Positions 23,716-38,303 of a DNA stretch of 64,000 nt are shown piece by piece; the stretch's first letter is position 1, and every line of letters begins with the position of its first letter. Location of the stretch: the NCBI GenBank assembly GCA_003024785.1, contig PUQB01000187.1, forward strand, positions 247,501-311,500, in the 5' to 3' direction. Source of the stretch: Selaginella tamariscina. Lineage: Eukaryota > Streptophyta > Lycopodiopsida > Selaginellales > Selaginellaceae. Position numbers and translations under genes: made by a program. The notes under the pieces were generated by a model. That model was not told where the DNA came from. It saw only the letters and a program-made list of their open reading frames with translations, and made no database searches.

Positions 23716-24959
23716 CAACTGCACATTACAGTTAGCATGTTTAACCATGATTAATTTGTTATAAAGCTAGGCATAACGTGGCGCCCTATCTAAAGACAGC
23801 GACATCGATCCCAATGATTAACAGAAATTCGAAATGCAACGGATGCCAGATAATAAGCGTATTTTTTCTTAACCCGTACGGAAGTATAATAGCACCTCTA
23901 ACTCTCGAATATACTTGAAATATTCTGTGGTATATATATATGTGTTTTGTATTTAAGGTGTTTGCCTTGTTCAAATGTATATGTATATGGGTTTAATAAA
24001 GTATTATACGTTCGGGTGTCTTATGGAGGTCGAGAGATGACACTGGAGCTCATCGCACCCATGTACTTAGGTTAAGGATTTAAAATTTTCAAAGTAAAAG
24101 GTCATGTTAAACATTATAACAACTTCTCTCATAAATCAAACTTAAATATAAATACTAGATAAGGTTGGTAGAGTATTTATAAACATAAACACTTAACTTT
24201 TAACCCAATTTTTTAATTGGTGAGTTTATCTTAACCCACATTAATCTATAGGATAATCATTAACAATGGTTAATTGTTGTTAAACTGTGATAATTTCAAT
24301 TAATATTATAAGTAAATTTTAGAGTTTAGGAGTTGAATTAACTTATAAACCCAACATGAGTCAACTTAGGTCAACTTAGGTTAGAAAACTAATTGTTGGA
24401 AACTTTAGACTGTTGGTGATGGACTAACAAAGTTCACAATGAACTAAAAGTTAAAATACTAAAAAATATTAAGCAAATGAAATTCACGATTAGCTATAAA
24501 AAAGGTTCATAACAAATTTAAAAACAAACGCAGTAATCTTTAGAGATTATTTAGAAAATGAAAAGACAAATGTAGTATACTTTTGTGATGAACCTAAAAA
24601 TTATAAACCACATAAGAATCGTGCTAACATAATAGCGGTTAGATGTATTAAACTCAGTGGACTATAAAAATGTTTTAACATTGTTAACATTGTATATAAT
24701 AAACAATAATTTTGTGGAACTATCTATAAATATTTATGTCCAAACGATCCCATTTACCTAAAAAAATGAGCAAAATACAATCTTTAACATGTATATAATG
24801 TGACATGAACAACTTTTAGAATTCTTCTCCTTGTATGTTGAATAAACTCATGTCCTACTTAATGTCAAAGATACATGTCTCCACAATGTCCAAACACACT
24901 TTTTTTTATTATTTTGGAATACACAAGCCATCTCAAAATGATTAATCAACAAGTTACAT
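23716..24959. other. Intergenic, no gene seen
   Basis: AT-rich with no credible reading frame. Near 23909-23935 there is GAATATACTTGAAATATTC followed by TGTGGTATATATATA. It resembles GAATATCCTGTGGTATATAC upstream of the decayed copy at 50508-50527, in the same orientation relative to the gene. Confidence 0.55.
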
Positions 24960-25145
24960 AATGTCTTAAGTCACCAAAATATACCAAGATATTCTATTTT
25001 TATCTAAAAGATTTTACAATAGAATATTTTAATCTTATCCTAGAAGATTCTAAAACATTAGATGTCATAGAATATTCTAAATAAGAAAGAGTATTCAAAA
25101 AAAGTTGAGATATTAGAGTCTAGGTATTCCGAATCAACACAAGTT
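24960..25145 (+). repeat. 5' LTR (short, ~180 bp) of Ty3 element
   Basis: Matches 29884-30065: shared blocks include AATCTTATCCTAGAAGATTC, AGAGTATTCA, AAAGTTGAG/AAAGTTAAG and GTCTAGGTATT...CAACAC. Outer limits are approximate. Contains GAAGATTC at 25043-25050 and GAATATTC at 25070-25077. Confidence 0.65.
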
Positions 25146-25329
25146 GTGGCAATTCTCATTATTCTTTTTCTTCTTTTCTTCTTTTTGCTAAATTTTTGAA
25201 TTAATTCTGTTTTACTTTAACAATTTGAATTGAAATTTCTCTTTAACATTCAGTCATGTTTTAATTGCATCACGATGGCCTAACATAAAGAATATGATTA
25301 AGTGATTATAAAATTGGATGTTCTTTGTG

Positions 25330-28300
25330 TTAGGGTGCTAGATTTGGAGCAAGAGAAGATAATGGATATAGGAGAAGCAAAAGCTTATGAAGGAGTGGTG
25401 AAACATGTGAATAAACTCACGAGGTGAATTGAGCAATTACAAAATTAGTCACCAAGGCCAGATGCTCATGTGGTGGTAAAGAAATCAAAGATGAACTTAC
25501 CGAAGAAATTCAATGAAGCAAGGTTTCAATTTCGTGGATTCATAAATCAAGTTTATTTAATGATTCATTTAAATTATAGTCATTATTCAGATGATCGTTT
25601 GAATATGGGATTGGTCGGATTACTTCTCTTAAGAACTGCACAAGTGGTTTGCATGAATTCGTCATTACTTGACAATTTTAAAGAGTTTGTGAAGAAGTTC
25701 AAGAATTGTTTTGATAACATAAATAATAATCATATGGCAATCAATAGGATTCGTTGATTTAATCAAGGAAATCATTTAACATCTGCGTATGCCTTTGAGT
25801 TTCGTATTTTGGCATGTGAAGTTCCTTGGGATGAAGAGGCCTTGATAAATCAATTCCGTCATGAGTTTTGCAATGATGTCAAGGACTTCCTTCTAACTTT
25901 CCATGATGATCTAAAAACCCTATTTGAGGCCATTAATCGTGTTATACAGTGTGATAACCGATTATTTGAGTGACATTATGAATATCTTCAAGCACCCCAT
26001 TCCAGGGAGTATACATATATAGTAGCAGCAACATCACCCCTAGTGACACTCAACACAATGCCGATTCCTATTCTTGTTTCTATGATGGTCCAGCTCCCAT
26101 GGAATGTAAAGCAACTCAAGCAAGACGGATCAAAACAAAGAAGCATTGTTGTAGGACCAATGGTTTGTGTCTTTACTGTGGTGGTCCATGTCATATTACA
26201 ATAAGCTGCCCCAACAAACCCAAGTAAACCCATGCATATGATCAACCATGTTCTTCCCCAAAGTCCCAAGCCCTTGAGTTGGAGTAACAGTTTTAAAGTC
26301 CTTAGTAAGCTGGACGAGTAAGTAAATGAGTAAGTCTAGTCAAAGTCAGAGGTGTTTGGTTGAACAATCCTAGACACTGAGAATCCTTGCACATAGTTGG
26401 CTTTATCTCATTATCTCAAGTTAGTAAGTCCTTTGCAACACAAGTCCAACTTTCCACTGCAACAGGCCACAAGGCGATTGCCCCGACTTTGTTGGATTTT
26501 GGAGCCAATATTTGTTTTATGGATCATAATTTTGCTCATTGATTTTCTATCAAGTTGAAGAAGCTACCATATCGAGTTCTAGTCTCAGTCATGGATTCTA
26601 GACCTATAGCATATGGTGAAGTTGTCAAGGAATTCGAGCTAGTACATGTCACACTAAGAGAAACCTTATGCACAATCTTCTTCAACATGATCTGTAGTCT
26701 TGAGTACCCAGTTATTCTTGGCAACCATTACACAACCCATGTATCAATTGGCACAAGTGATGTTTCAGCTTACCACAAAAGGTGTAAGAGCCTGAGTTTT
26801 CAATGTCAAACTCTCACCTATTGCGGATATGCACAATTTCTTTAGATGAGTTTAAACAAGCATTGTCAGTTTTTGTAGTTGTGATCAACCCATCTCCCAA
26901 GTTCAACTTTGAGAAGGATGTCACCTTATTCCTTGTCAAGTATATAATTTTTGCTAATGTTTTTGACAATATTTAAGTTAGTAAGTTTTTAGAGCATCGA
27001 CCATATGATTGTCCCATTAATCTTATCAAGGAGCTCAACCTCCTTGGGAACTCATTTATGGTCTTTCCCTAGTAGAGCTTGAAGCCCTTCAAAAGTACAT
27101 TGAAGAGAACCTTTTCACTAGGTTTATTCGATATTCTTAGTCTCTAGCTAGTACACCAATCTTCTTTGTTAAAAAGAAAGATGGATTATTACGTTTGGTA
27201 GTGGATTATTGTGGCCTCAACAAGATCACCATTCATAACAGGTACCTTCTACCATTAATATCTAGTTTATTAAAGTGACTCGCTAAAGTTAAGTACTTCA
27301 CCAAGATTAACTTGTAAGGTGTGTACAACTTAGTCAGGACTCTGAGTGGAAGACTGCATTTCATACATGTTGAACATGACTTTCATGCTCCTCGAAAGTC
27401 TTTGAGTAGATTAAAATATCATCAAGATAAATGATGACAAACATGTCCAAAAATTCACGAAAGATGTCTTTAGCTATGTGCTGAAAAATGGCTAGTGCGG
27501 CATCACTATATACTTAAAGTGCCCATATCGGGTTTTGTAGAAGTTGCAGGACAATGGCCTTTATGCAAAACTCGAGAAGTGTAGTTTTAAATAGGATCAT
27601 GTGGAGTTTTTAGTCTACATGGTATTGTTTGAAGAAGTGGTTGTGGACCCTACTAAGGTCAAAACAATGTTGGATTGATAAGCACCACGATTGGTCCACA
27701 ATGTGCAATGTTTTCTTGTGTTTACCAACTTTTATCGCAAATTTATTAAGGACTACTCCAAAATTGTATTGTCACTTACTAGGTTGACCCAAAAGGATAA
27801 GTCCTTTGAGTGGAGTCTGGAAGTAGAGATAACATTTTAAGCTTTGAAGTAGGCTTTCACATTTGCTCCAATCCTGGCACATCCAGACATGCAGAAGCCC
27901 TTCATTATTGAAGTTGATGCATCAAATTTTGCATTGGGTAGTATACTTTCTTAGGTTGGTTCTGATGATTAACTTTATTCAGTTGTTTTTCATTTCCATA
28001 AGTTTCTACCACTAGAGATTAACTATGAGGTACACAATAAAGAGTTGCTGGCTATCATGGATTCATTTGAGAAATGGAGACATTTCTTGGAGGGATTACC
28101 ACATCAGGTGATAATATACAATGATCATAAGAATCTTGTGTACTTCTAGAGTGCTTGTGTTTTGTCTCATCAATAGTTTAGGTGGGCTCAATTCCTAACA
28201 CAGTTCAATTTTGTCATCATGTATCATCTAGGTTCACAATAGGGTAAGGCAAATGCCCTCTCTCGACATTCATACTTGGCTCCTCAACTTGGTGATCCAG

Positions 28301-29880
28301 CATTTGATCAGCAATTGTAGGTTCTTTTGGGCTTAGACCAATTGAAGATCATGGTTGCATAAGTATCAACAGCTCCAAAGGACTCCAATCTTCCTACAGC
28401 AATTTGCATAGCTTTACTTGTGGATCCCTTTGGCCAGGATGTCTTGAATCACATTATTTCAGGTCGTGCGTTCAATTCTGAGTCCAAGTATTGCCATACA
28501 GATTACGAGCGGTTAAAGTTTCAAGATAGCTTGTTGCATTATAATGGCCTTGTTTATGTTCTGAATGGTCATTTTCAAGTTTTGTAATTTTGCCATGATG
28601 CTCCTGCAGCAGGTCATTTTGGTGCTTGTAAAACACTTGAATTAGTTACATAAGATTATTGGTGGCCAAAAGTTCAAAACAATGTTGCGGATTTTGTTCG
28701 TAATTGTGATGTATGCAAGTCCAAGATTCCTTGTCATCGTCCTCATGGCTTGCTTTAGCCCTTGTCAATTCCCAATGGTCCTTGGAGGTTGATTTCCATA
28801 GACTTCATCACTGATCTTACACAATTAAAAGGTTTTGATGCTGCATTGGTTGTAGTGGACAGGTTTTTAAAGATTGCACATTTTCTTCCATGCACCAAGT
28901 CTATCACAAGTGAGGAGACAGCAGAAGTGGTGTTTCAAGAGGTTTTTCAACTTCATGGTCTTCCAAATGATATCATGAGTGATTAAGGACCTCAATTTGC
29001 TGCTAAGTTTTGGAGACTGTTGCTTGAGCTTTTGAACAGCGGCTGCAAATTGTCATTTAGGTATCATCCACAAACCAATGGACATATAGAGTGTACCATT
29101 CAAACCTTAGAATAGTACCTTCGGTGTTTCATTAATTATCAACATGACAATTGGGTTGAGCTCTTGCCTCTGGAGTTTGTGTACAACAACTCAATACACG
29201 TTTTTACATGTAAGACATCATTCTTCACCATTACAAGACATCCTCGTTGGTCCTTGCACACTTGTGTGAAGACTCTAATCAATTTTGCTGTGGAGGGTCA
29301 CTTTGCTCGTCTTCAACATATTCATGAGGAGCTAGTTCATTATCTCCATTGTGCTCGAGATGCACACAAGGTAGTAGCATATCATCATCGTACTTTTCAA
29401 GTTGGAGATCGGGTATGGCTTCTCAGATGCAACTTACAAACCACTCGACTTTGTCACAAACTTGATTATTAGCATCTTAATCCTTTTACTATTATCAATA
29501 AGATTAATGATGTCATCTTCCAACTTTAACTTTCAAGCTCCATAAAGATCCACCCCATTTTCCATGTGTCTGTTTTAGAATCTTATGTCCCCAATACCAT
29601 TCCTCATCGCATGGCACCACCACCACCTGTGAAACTTGATGGTAAGATGTAGTTGCTATCTTGGATTCTAAGCAGATTTGGGGTAAGCTCTATTATCTAG
29701 TGGATTGGGTTGGTTACTCTCCTAATGATGGTACTTGGGAGCCTGTGGAAAACCTTGTTCATACTCAAGAAGCAGTCCCTTATTTTCGGTTGTGGATCTT
29801 GTTTATACTTCTGTGTTTAGTGTTTTGTGCTTATGTGCCTCCTTGTCAACGTCCTCGTTGACGTCCAACTCCAAAACTAA
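25330..29880 (+). mobile_element. Ty3/chromovirus gag-pol, full order but with many stops
   Basis: In order: gag (25470-25975, with LPKKFNEARFQFRGF and ILACEVPWDEEAL); a CCHC zinc knuckle, CLYCGGPCHITISC, near 26165-26215; aspartic protease (PTLLDFGANICFMDH, where the usual DSGA reads DFGA, near 26490); reverse transcriptase, RNase H and connection over 27050-28300; integrase (WWPKVQNN, CDVCKSKIPCHRPHG, a PWRLISIDFIT core at 28780, HGLPNDIMSD, YHPQTNGHIE at 29065-29095); chromodomain (KLYYLVDWVGYSPNDGTWEP) at 29690-29750. Frequent in-frame stops (for example TAA after IMSD at 28984) show it is no longer autonomous. Confidence 0.88.
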
Positions 29881-29883
29881 ATA

Positions 29884-30065
29884 ATGTTAGAAAAAATTAC
29901 CAAAATTAATCAAAACTAACATATCACTAGTATATTTCAATCTTATCCTAGAAGATTCTAGAATATTAAATGTTAGAAAATATTCCAATTTTATTTAGAA
30001 GAGAACATGAGAGTATTCATAAAAAGTTAAGGTAAAGTCTAGGTATTTAGATTCAACACCAATTG
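29884..30065 (+). repeat. 3' LTR of the Ty3 element
   Basis: Pairs with 24960-25145. Contains GAAGATTCTAGAATATT at 29951-29967: three correctly spaced alternating GAA/TTC units plus a partial fourth, the textbook heat-shock-element arrangement. Identity to the 5' LTR is perhaps 75-80% by eye, so the insertion is not recent. Confidence 0.65.
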
Positions 30066-33000
30066 TAGTATCTTTTAAGGATATGGATAGATTAGATTTT
30101 ATTTTATCATTAAATCATTGATAAATTAAAATAGTTATCCTAAATAAGTTAATTTAAGACTTATGCATCTTAGTATTACGTTGTTTAATCTTTTTTATAA
30201 AGATTATAAACTATATACATATGCAATTACTAAAAAAGTTGAAACCAAAGTACGTTTTTATTATTAATATATTATTTATGTCTTTCTTCAACCGAATTGT
30301 GGATATATATTATATAAATATGTTTGTATATAATATGTGTATGTGCTTGACTAATGTGTTTATACGCCTTAGGTACAATGTGCATATGTAGTATATAAAT
30401 ATAATTATCTTCATTTAAATCCTAAACAGAACGAGTACAAGTAAAATTATAAATATCCATAAGTCAAAAATTCAATATAAATTAATTTTTAAATCTCCCC
30501 AAAAAAGTTATATCTTTATCATAAGTACATGAAGTTTTGTAAAGTTTCACGATTTCTTGATTTGAGAATAAAATTATAATTTCTTTAGAAAGATTAATTC
30601 TAAGTATAAATATAGATTTTAGTGTAATAACACTACATTAATATTAATATTAATATCTTATGACATTATAACATCCTTTTTATAACCTATTAAATTTATT
30701 ATACAAACTTTAAGGTTTCTTATTTTGGCCATTGTAATTATTTAAGACAATTATACATGTTAACCTTTGTTTTAGTCATTCCAAATTTACAAAGTTTTAT
30801 ATAAATATACAAACATTTTAGAATCTTCATTCCACTCATTTTAATTTTTTATAATTTTTTGAACCCATCGTTTTTAAAAATTGGTTGCATATAAATTTAT
30901 CGATTTATTTTTGAAAACATATGTTATTGTTTTGCTTATTTATTTAATATGTTATAAATTCATGTAAATTTTTGACAATTGTTTTCGTTATTTAATATGT
31001 TATATGTAGGTTCGTACTCTTCCTAATGGCAATATAACTTGATGTAAATAATTTTTTATTCTATCATGTGGTATTATAATATAATTATCTAAAGCGTATA
31101 TTTTTGAATCAAAAGTTAAATTAAATAATCATTTGTGACACTTTATTATTTAGAAATTAATAATTTAATAAAGTACCTTAATTATACTTTGGAAACACAT
31201 ATTATTTATCAGCATTAAACTTCTATTAATATTAATACTTACTTCTTCTTTAATTTCATTATAATTTTATTATCCATCAATCTATTAAAATCTCCCCATT
31301 TCTAATTATATATAATTTATTACTCATTATTTCTTAAAATTAATTAAGTTTTTACTATCTATCAATTTATTAAAGTTTCATTATTTTATACCTAATATAA
31401 TCATAATAGTGATGTTTATAAATATTGGATTCCATTTTTAAAATTATGTTTAATAAATATGCAAATGTAAAATTAGTATTTAAATGAGAATTCTTAGTGC
31501 TTTCATTATACAATAATTGAATTCTTAACTTTACATGTTATATAATTTAAATGATCAAAATGTACATCATGATATATAATAATATAAAGATTATATAGAA
31601 TATATCTTATATATATATATATTAGTACATATTGAGGTGACATTTTAAATTTTTTTTGTATATAAATAAAAATTTCTCACCCTATACACAATTTTTTGAG
31701 TTGAATATAAAACTTCTTATAGTTCCACACTTTGTTGTGTTTTCTATAAAGAGCATCCTCATCATATATATATATATATATATGAGATTCTTTTTTAGTA
31801 TTTTTCATAATATTGTTATTCTCATCTTCAATCTTCAAAATTAAAATAATGATTCAACTCCTATAAAAAAAATTAAAATATTAATAATATATTGTATAAA
31901 AGTGTAAACAAGCTTTTTTAACTCAAAATAATTAATGTTGTCTTTATACCTACATATGTAATGACAATATGATATAAAAATATTTATATTTCACATGTAT
32001 ACTTACTTAATATATTGATTAAATAATAATAATACATTAAAAATGTAAAGAGCATGTTTTTATTATAGCGTAACATGTTTAATATTTTAACTTAATAAAT
32101 AAAAAATAATGACTTATATTCAATTTAGACAAGAGATACATGATAAACAACTTCTTGACAAGTTATTTTTTCAAAAGTGTTCCAATAAGAAATTGAATAT
32201 GTACTTAAAAAGTTATTATATAACTTTGGTACGTATAACTTAAACGACTTGGGTGAGAAATAGGTAGAGTCAAGGAATTATTGTAAAAATCCTTAAGAAA
32301 ACGTTCCAAACAGGACTAATGAATTTAATTATAAAAGTTTTATCAGTGGGAAGGGATTTACGGTGATGGTTTTAAAACATACATATATTAAGATTCACTT
32401 TTCATTCATTATTTTTATGGTAACTTACCTTTAATTCCAATAAGTATTTTTATAACATATATATATTTATAATAACACAATTTAATATGTTATGAATTAA
32501 CAAATATAGATTTATACTTAAAAATTCTTTAGAATGTTTGCTTTTTTAAATTTTAATATATAGCAATCACAATTTTATTTCATCTTTTTCTTCTTAATGT
32601 ATTTATCTTTTAACACGATTTTTAATTGAACTACCTAATGTGAAAAATTATATGAAGATACTTAAGAACATTTAAAATTAAAAACACACATACAATACAA
32701 TATGTGATATACATTATGTAATGATATCTACATATTATATAATAACAATGAAAAAGATAAGACTTATAAAGTTTTTAATGGCAATGGGTATTTCACTTTT
32801 TTGACTCCATTGTTTGTTTTTTTTTAGTTTTAATATATGGCAATCACAATTTTATTTTATCTTTTTCTTCTTAATGTATTTATTTTCTAACACGATTTTT
32901 AATTGAACTACCTAATATGAAAAGTTATATGAAGGTACTTAAGGTGGTTTTATTTAAATAAAAATTAATTGAACCTAAATGTTCTTAGAGCCATTTAAAA

Positions 33001-34139
33001 GTGATTAAAAATTAAATATGCAATTTCAATTATGTAATTATCATTACATAATGTATATTACATATTGTATTGTATATGTGTGCTTATTTTAATTTTAAAT
33101 GTATTGTATAAATAATAATAAAAAAGATAAGACTCATAAAGTTTTTAATGACAATGGGTATTTCACTCTTTTGACTCATTTGTATCTTTTTTATATATAC
33201 TCTTTCACGCACACACACACAATGAATTTATGTTGTTAAACCATAATATTTTACATAGTCGTACATGTAATGAACAACAATTATGCAAATTAAAAATAAT
33301 ACTAATATTATATAAGGTATTGTATATTTTAAGTTCAAGAACAAAATTGGAATTTATATTTATGTTTTCAAAAAAGATTAATGTCATAAAATAATGAATG
33401 GTAATTGTGTTTAAATGTACAAATAAAGTATTAATGTGTTACACATGCTTATAACACAAAACACACATATTCATAATATTCTTATAAGTTATAATTATGT
33501 ATATTTAGATTTACATATGTACATGTTTATACGCAAACTTTAAAAACTTAATTGAGTTTTATCTTCTTCTTAAATTTTGAATTCTTTATTACTTTTTAAA
33601 TACATATTAAACTTTTACATTAATATACATCTACATAATAATATAAATATATATTTATATACACATTGACTTGACCATTGTTATATCATTGAAACAGTAA
33701 CTTATTTATATAATTTTACAATATTATAACATATAAATATAAATGAATAGGATTTACTTGTTAATTCTTCTTAGAGTTGAGATTTGTAAGTTCATATACA
33801 CTGAATTATTGCCTATATATATATATATATAGCTTAACTATTTTAAATTTATTTTTTTAATCTAATTTAATTCAGTTTAATTATAATTATTTTAGGACAC
33901 TTGAATAATGGCTAATAACTTTTGGAAATTGTTGAAAAACTATATAATCACAATTTAGCATTATTTAAATGTGAGTTATATAAATGAATAAGTATCGAAA
34001 GGAAAAAACACAAGTAAGTGTATATATTTTTCTGTGTATAATGTTGTCTTTTATGTAGAACATGTTACATATGCCATACATTTTAGGAAGAACACAACCG
34101 TGTGGGTGTGTATGTCTTTGTGTATAATGTTTTTGTTTT

Positions 34140-34183
<44 letters not shown>

Positions 34184-37100
34184 TAGATACACATCACATA
34201 TTTTATTTATTAAACTAGACGGACAAAACAATAGTTATCACACAAACTTGTTTTTGTTCCTATCTTTTACACATGTTGCTATATACTAATATTTCCTTAT
34301 TCATATCCTATTATATACATACTCATACACACAATATATATATTGCTAAAGACTTGTGTTTTGTCCCAAGTATCCCAAATTTTTAAATTACACTAAGAAA
34401 AACATTGCCAACCTACATGTATCTTATAGGTTTACTTTATATAAGCCTTTAAACCCACCCAATTCACAAGGTTGAGAAACCACCTACATGTTCATAAGCT
34501 ATCATGTCCCTTACAGTTTTTCCTCTGAAATGAATACTCCAATCCTTATATATTAATAATTATATGGATAAAAACAATCTGATTACTTATAAGTGCTTAC
34601 TCATTTTCTCATTTACTCTTTTCTTTTAAATTGTCCTGAGCTTAGATATTGAACTATCAATATAAAAATCTATTTATAAAAATATACTTTATATAGATGA
34701 AATATATATAAAAATAAAATGTTTTTATTTATGGGTGTGATCACATTATAATTGAATATGAAATCTTCGTATGCATGTCGTGGAATTGTATATAACCCAT
34801 AATATATATTACGGTGGTTTCAATGCATTGGAAACTGTTGTTGTTGAGAGACCTGAATAAATAACCAAATAGGCTATGTTATAATATTTAACAAAAAAAC
34901 ATATAATACTAAATATAATTTAAAAAAATACCTATAAGCTACAAGTCTTTTAAGGTTGTAGATGTTGGAAATGCTCTAATATATAAGATCATGCCATCAA
35001 TATTAATAATGTAGTTTATATTTTCATGCACAACATATTGTTATATTGCACATACATAATATTCATGAGCTGTTTAACACACACTGACACTTTATATTCT
35101 TGTATTCATATATTTGTGGGTTGTTTAACACACACTATAAGCATTCCAACCAGACTCTTGGCCATTGATAACTTGCACATGATCCTTCCAATATAGATCC
35201 AATCAACATTAATAAGTCACCTAGTCTTTGATAATGGCTCACTTTGTGATCTTCATTCTATCTCTTCTCCATGTACCATTATGCTTCATTGCATCAAACC
35301 ATATTGCATCTCTCCAAACTATCAGATGAGCAAGTTGCATTTTATGCAAAGTCATCTCCACATGCATTAAAGATTGTCGAGTGTTTCTATCTTCGATGCT
35401 ATCTATGTTAGCCTTACCACAACCTTATCACAAGAGTGGAGCTCTTGTTTTCGAATATAATAAAGCTACATTGGACCTAAGAAACTCCAATCCTTTCCCA
35501 CGAGCATGTATATCATCCTATTCAATTTTGCCTTTGATACCTAGAAATGAATAACCATACCTAGTGCTCACAAACCCGACCATTTTCCTTTCAAATGTTT
35601 GATATACATTATCACATTCCTGCAGTGATTTGCTACCCCTACCCTGTACTTTGTGTAATGAGAGACCCTCCATGTGCATACGGCATACCCTAGAATTGTT
35701 TACACCCACTGGTATGAATTTGTACAAAAAAAACCTAATTTTCAACCCAATTTCATATATGCACATACACATTAAGGTTGTAAAAAAATAACTACTAAGT
35801 TAATATACATTAAGGTCACAAATAAATACTTTATAACTAAGTATAGTGTGGACCTTATTAGACATTTGAGATACACTTTTAAAACTGTATAATTACCTAT
35901 ATAAAGTTGTTGAATTCACCACATTTTTTGAAATTATAAATTTTTTGAAATACACATTTAAAATGTATGTATTTTAAGTTTTAGGGTTTTTGTGCGAGCA
36001 AGGCCTCTTAAGCACCTCATATGGTAAATATTGATGACCTATTCAAGTTCACGTTATTACGTTTTATTTATCAGGGCCAAAGCATAAAATAGAATTAAAC
36101 TAAAAATTTAGCAATTCTTTTAAATTAAGAAAAAAACAATAATATTTGCCCTAAAACATATATGATATTATTAAAATATTTTAAAAATTTATAAGTAATA
36201 ATTCTTATCTTCACCATATACTAAATTATCATATTATTATAAATATATCTAAGGGAATTAAAATTCATTTAAGACATGTTGCTATATAATCACTGTGAAC
36301 TATAACTTTTATTTATTAAAATCCTATTTAAGATTTAAATTCTCTTTAAGAAATACAATCGTATAAAGTTTGAAAATAAAGTAAAACATCTTAATAATAT
36401 TAATGATAAAACATTTCATTTAAAATTTTAATGATATAAATTTTAAAATATATTAATATTATTGAAGGTAAAGGTGCATTTAACTAAAGTTTTATTCAAC
36501 ACAAGTGTGTGTATATTTATTTAAATGATACGTCAGTGTTTACCCATGCAGAGCCCATTTTAATTCTTAATATGAATAATATGTGTAATTTTTTTAATAT
36601 GTATGTGTATACTATAAAATTTTAAACATAAAACATATGTTAAAATGAAATTAAGTTATATTTTACGATTTGAAGCTTTTGTTTATATGTTAATGTAATA
36701 AACAATACATTGAAAGCTCTGTAAGAAATTATTATATATTTTGGTTATTGTTTATTAAACAAAAATAATGCACATATCAAATATTTTAAACATATATATG
36801 TATATTTATATTAAAGCGTTGAATGATAGACTATAACTTTATTACACATACACTAAACATATTACACGCATGCATATTCATGTTAAAAATTTAATGGGTG
36901 AGCTCTCACATAACACACATGCTGGAATCATATTTAAATTCTAAAGATACTATTTCCAAAGTTTAAGAATCCAAAGTAAAGCATATAGTTAAAATATACT
37001 ATATTATATCCCTGATGGAATAATCTAATTTTTTACTGATTAACATTTCTTAAATATTATGAAACATAACATATATACTTTCCAATCAAACTTAAAAAAT

Positions 37101-37440
37101 CCATTTTAATAAAAAAATAAAATGAAATATTACTAGTATATTTTAAATATATTTAAAATATATTGCTAGTAAAATAATATTTAAATTCTAAAGATAGTAA
37201 ATAAAGTGCATATACTTAGAATGTACTATATTACATCAAGACAATATACACAAATATATTTAGAAAGTGAAATAACATCACACATAGTTTATTAAGTATG
37301 TAAAACAGATCTAATACCAGATCAAGAAAATTGAACAAAAAATGAGTAATTCATCAACCTTAAAATAGCATTTCTTATTAAACTGTTTGTAAATTTTGAC
37401 GGGTTTTCAAAAATTATTTTATAAACAGCGTTAACAGGCA
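30066..37440. other. 7.4 kb AT-rich intergenic region without genes
   Basis: Only microsatellite-type frames occur, for example the (TA)n at 34145-34177. 35150-35560 has higher GC and scattered stop codons and may be old transposon or gene debris that I could not assign. A duplicated and inverted segment at 32540-33190 is listed separately. Confidence 0.6.
32540..33180. repeat. Noncoding direct duplication with inverted arms
   Basis: Block TTTTAATATATAGCAATCACAATTTTATTT...TAATTGAACTACCTAAT at about 32545-32645 recurs at 32828-32925. Block GATAAGACTTATAAAGTTTTTAATGGCAATGGG at about 32756-32790 recurs at 33127-33161. Between them, 32684-32725 (ACACACATACAATACAATA start) is the reverse complement of 33040-33083. 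A pair of inverted arms inside a duplicated unit suggests a small foldback element or a duplication with a local inversion. Confidence 0.75.
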
Positions 37441-37540
37441 CATAGACACGTGTGCACTTGTTTATCTAGTAATCGAACGAGTAATCAAAAGGAAGGTTTA
37501 GGGTTCAAGTCCTGGGGTTCGCATTTTATCCACAGAGAGA

Positions 37541-38269
37541 ATGGCGATGGTGGCAGGCACAAACGCAGCCTGCTTGCCTTCCTGTATGCGGGACGACTCA
37601 ATACACACATGGTGCGTGGAGGAGCGCATTCAATGGCCGGCCAGCGTTTGCAGAAGAAGCAACACCGGTAGGTTCTCTAGAGGCAACAGAAATCTTGAGC
37701 TTGTTGCTGAAGATGGCCCATCAGGTAATCATTATAAAGAAGCACATTACACTATATATATATCTAATCGCCAATACATATGTATTCATATGCATAAATC
37801 AATTTAACAAAAAATAATTATAGAAATTTTTATAAACATACCTATATAATTCAAAATTATATAAATAAATATGTTAAAGAAGTGTTATTGGTGTTTATAA
37901 TTGAAGTAAAGTGTCTAAATGTTTATAATAGAATTATAATATGTTTTTCCACGAGTTAACAATACTCACTACAAACGTGTATTAAGTGTAAGTTATGAGT
38001 TCAATATTTTACTGTTTGAAAATTTCCTGCTTACGGATCTCCTATTTTGCGGCTTATTGGTGAAAATGGACAACAGGTGTATATACATATATACATATGC
38101 ATGTGTTTATCTTTTCTGTAATACATATATCCACACCACACATTCAGACACATGTATGTAAGTCTCTAGATATATGCTTTATATCAATACACTCTACTGG
38201 TTCTTTCCAGTGTCACACAGTATAGTGGGCATTTATACTCATATACATGTATATAAGTTCAGTCGTTTA

Positions 38270-38303
<34 letters not shown>

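Noticed and set aside
14721..37440. tRNA or rRNA genes
   Set aside because: Looked for tRNA T-arm (GGTTCRANNCC) and box patterns by eye in GC-richer patches; none folded convincingly.
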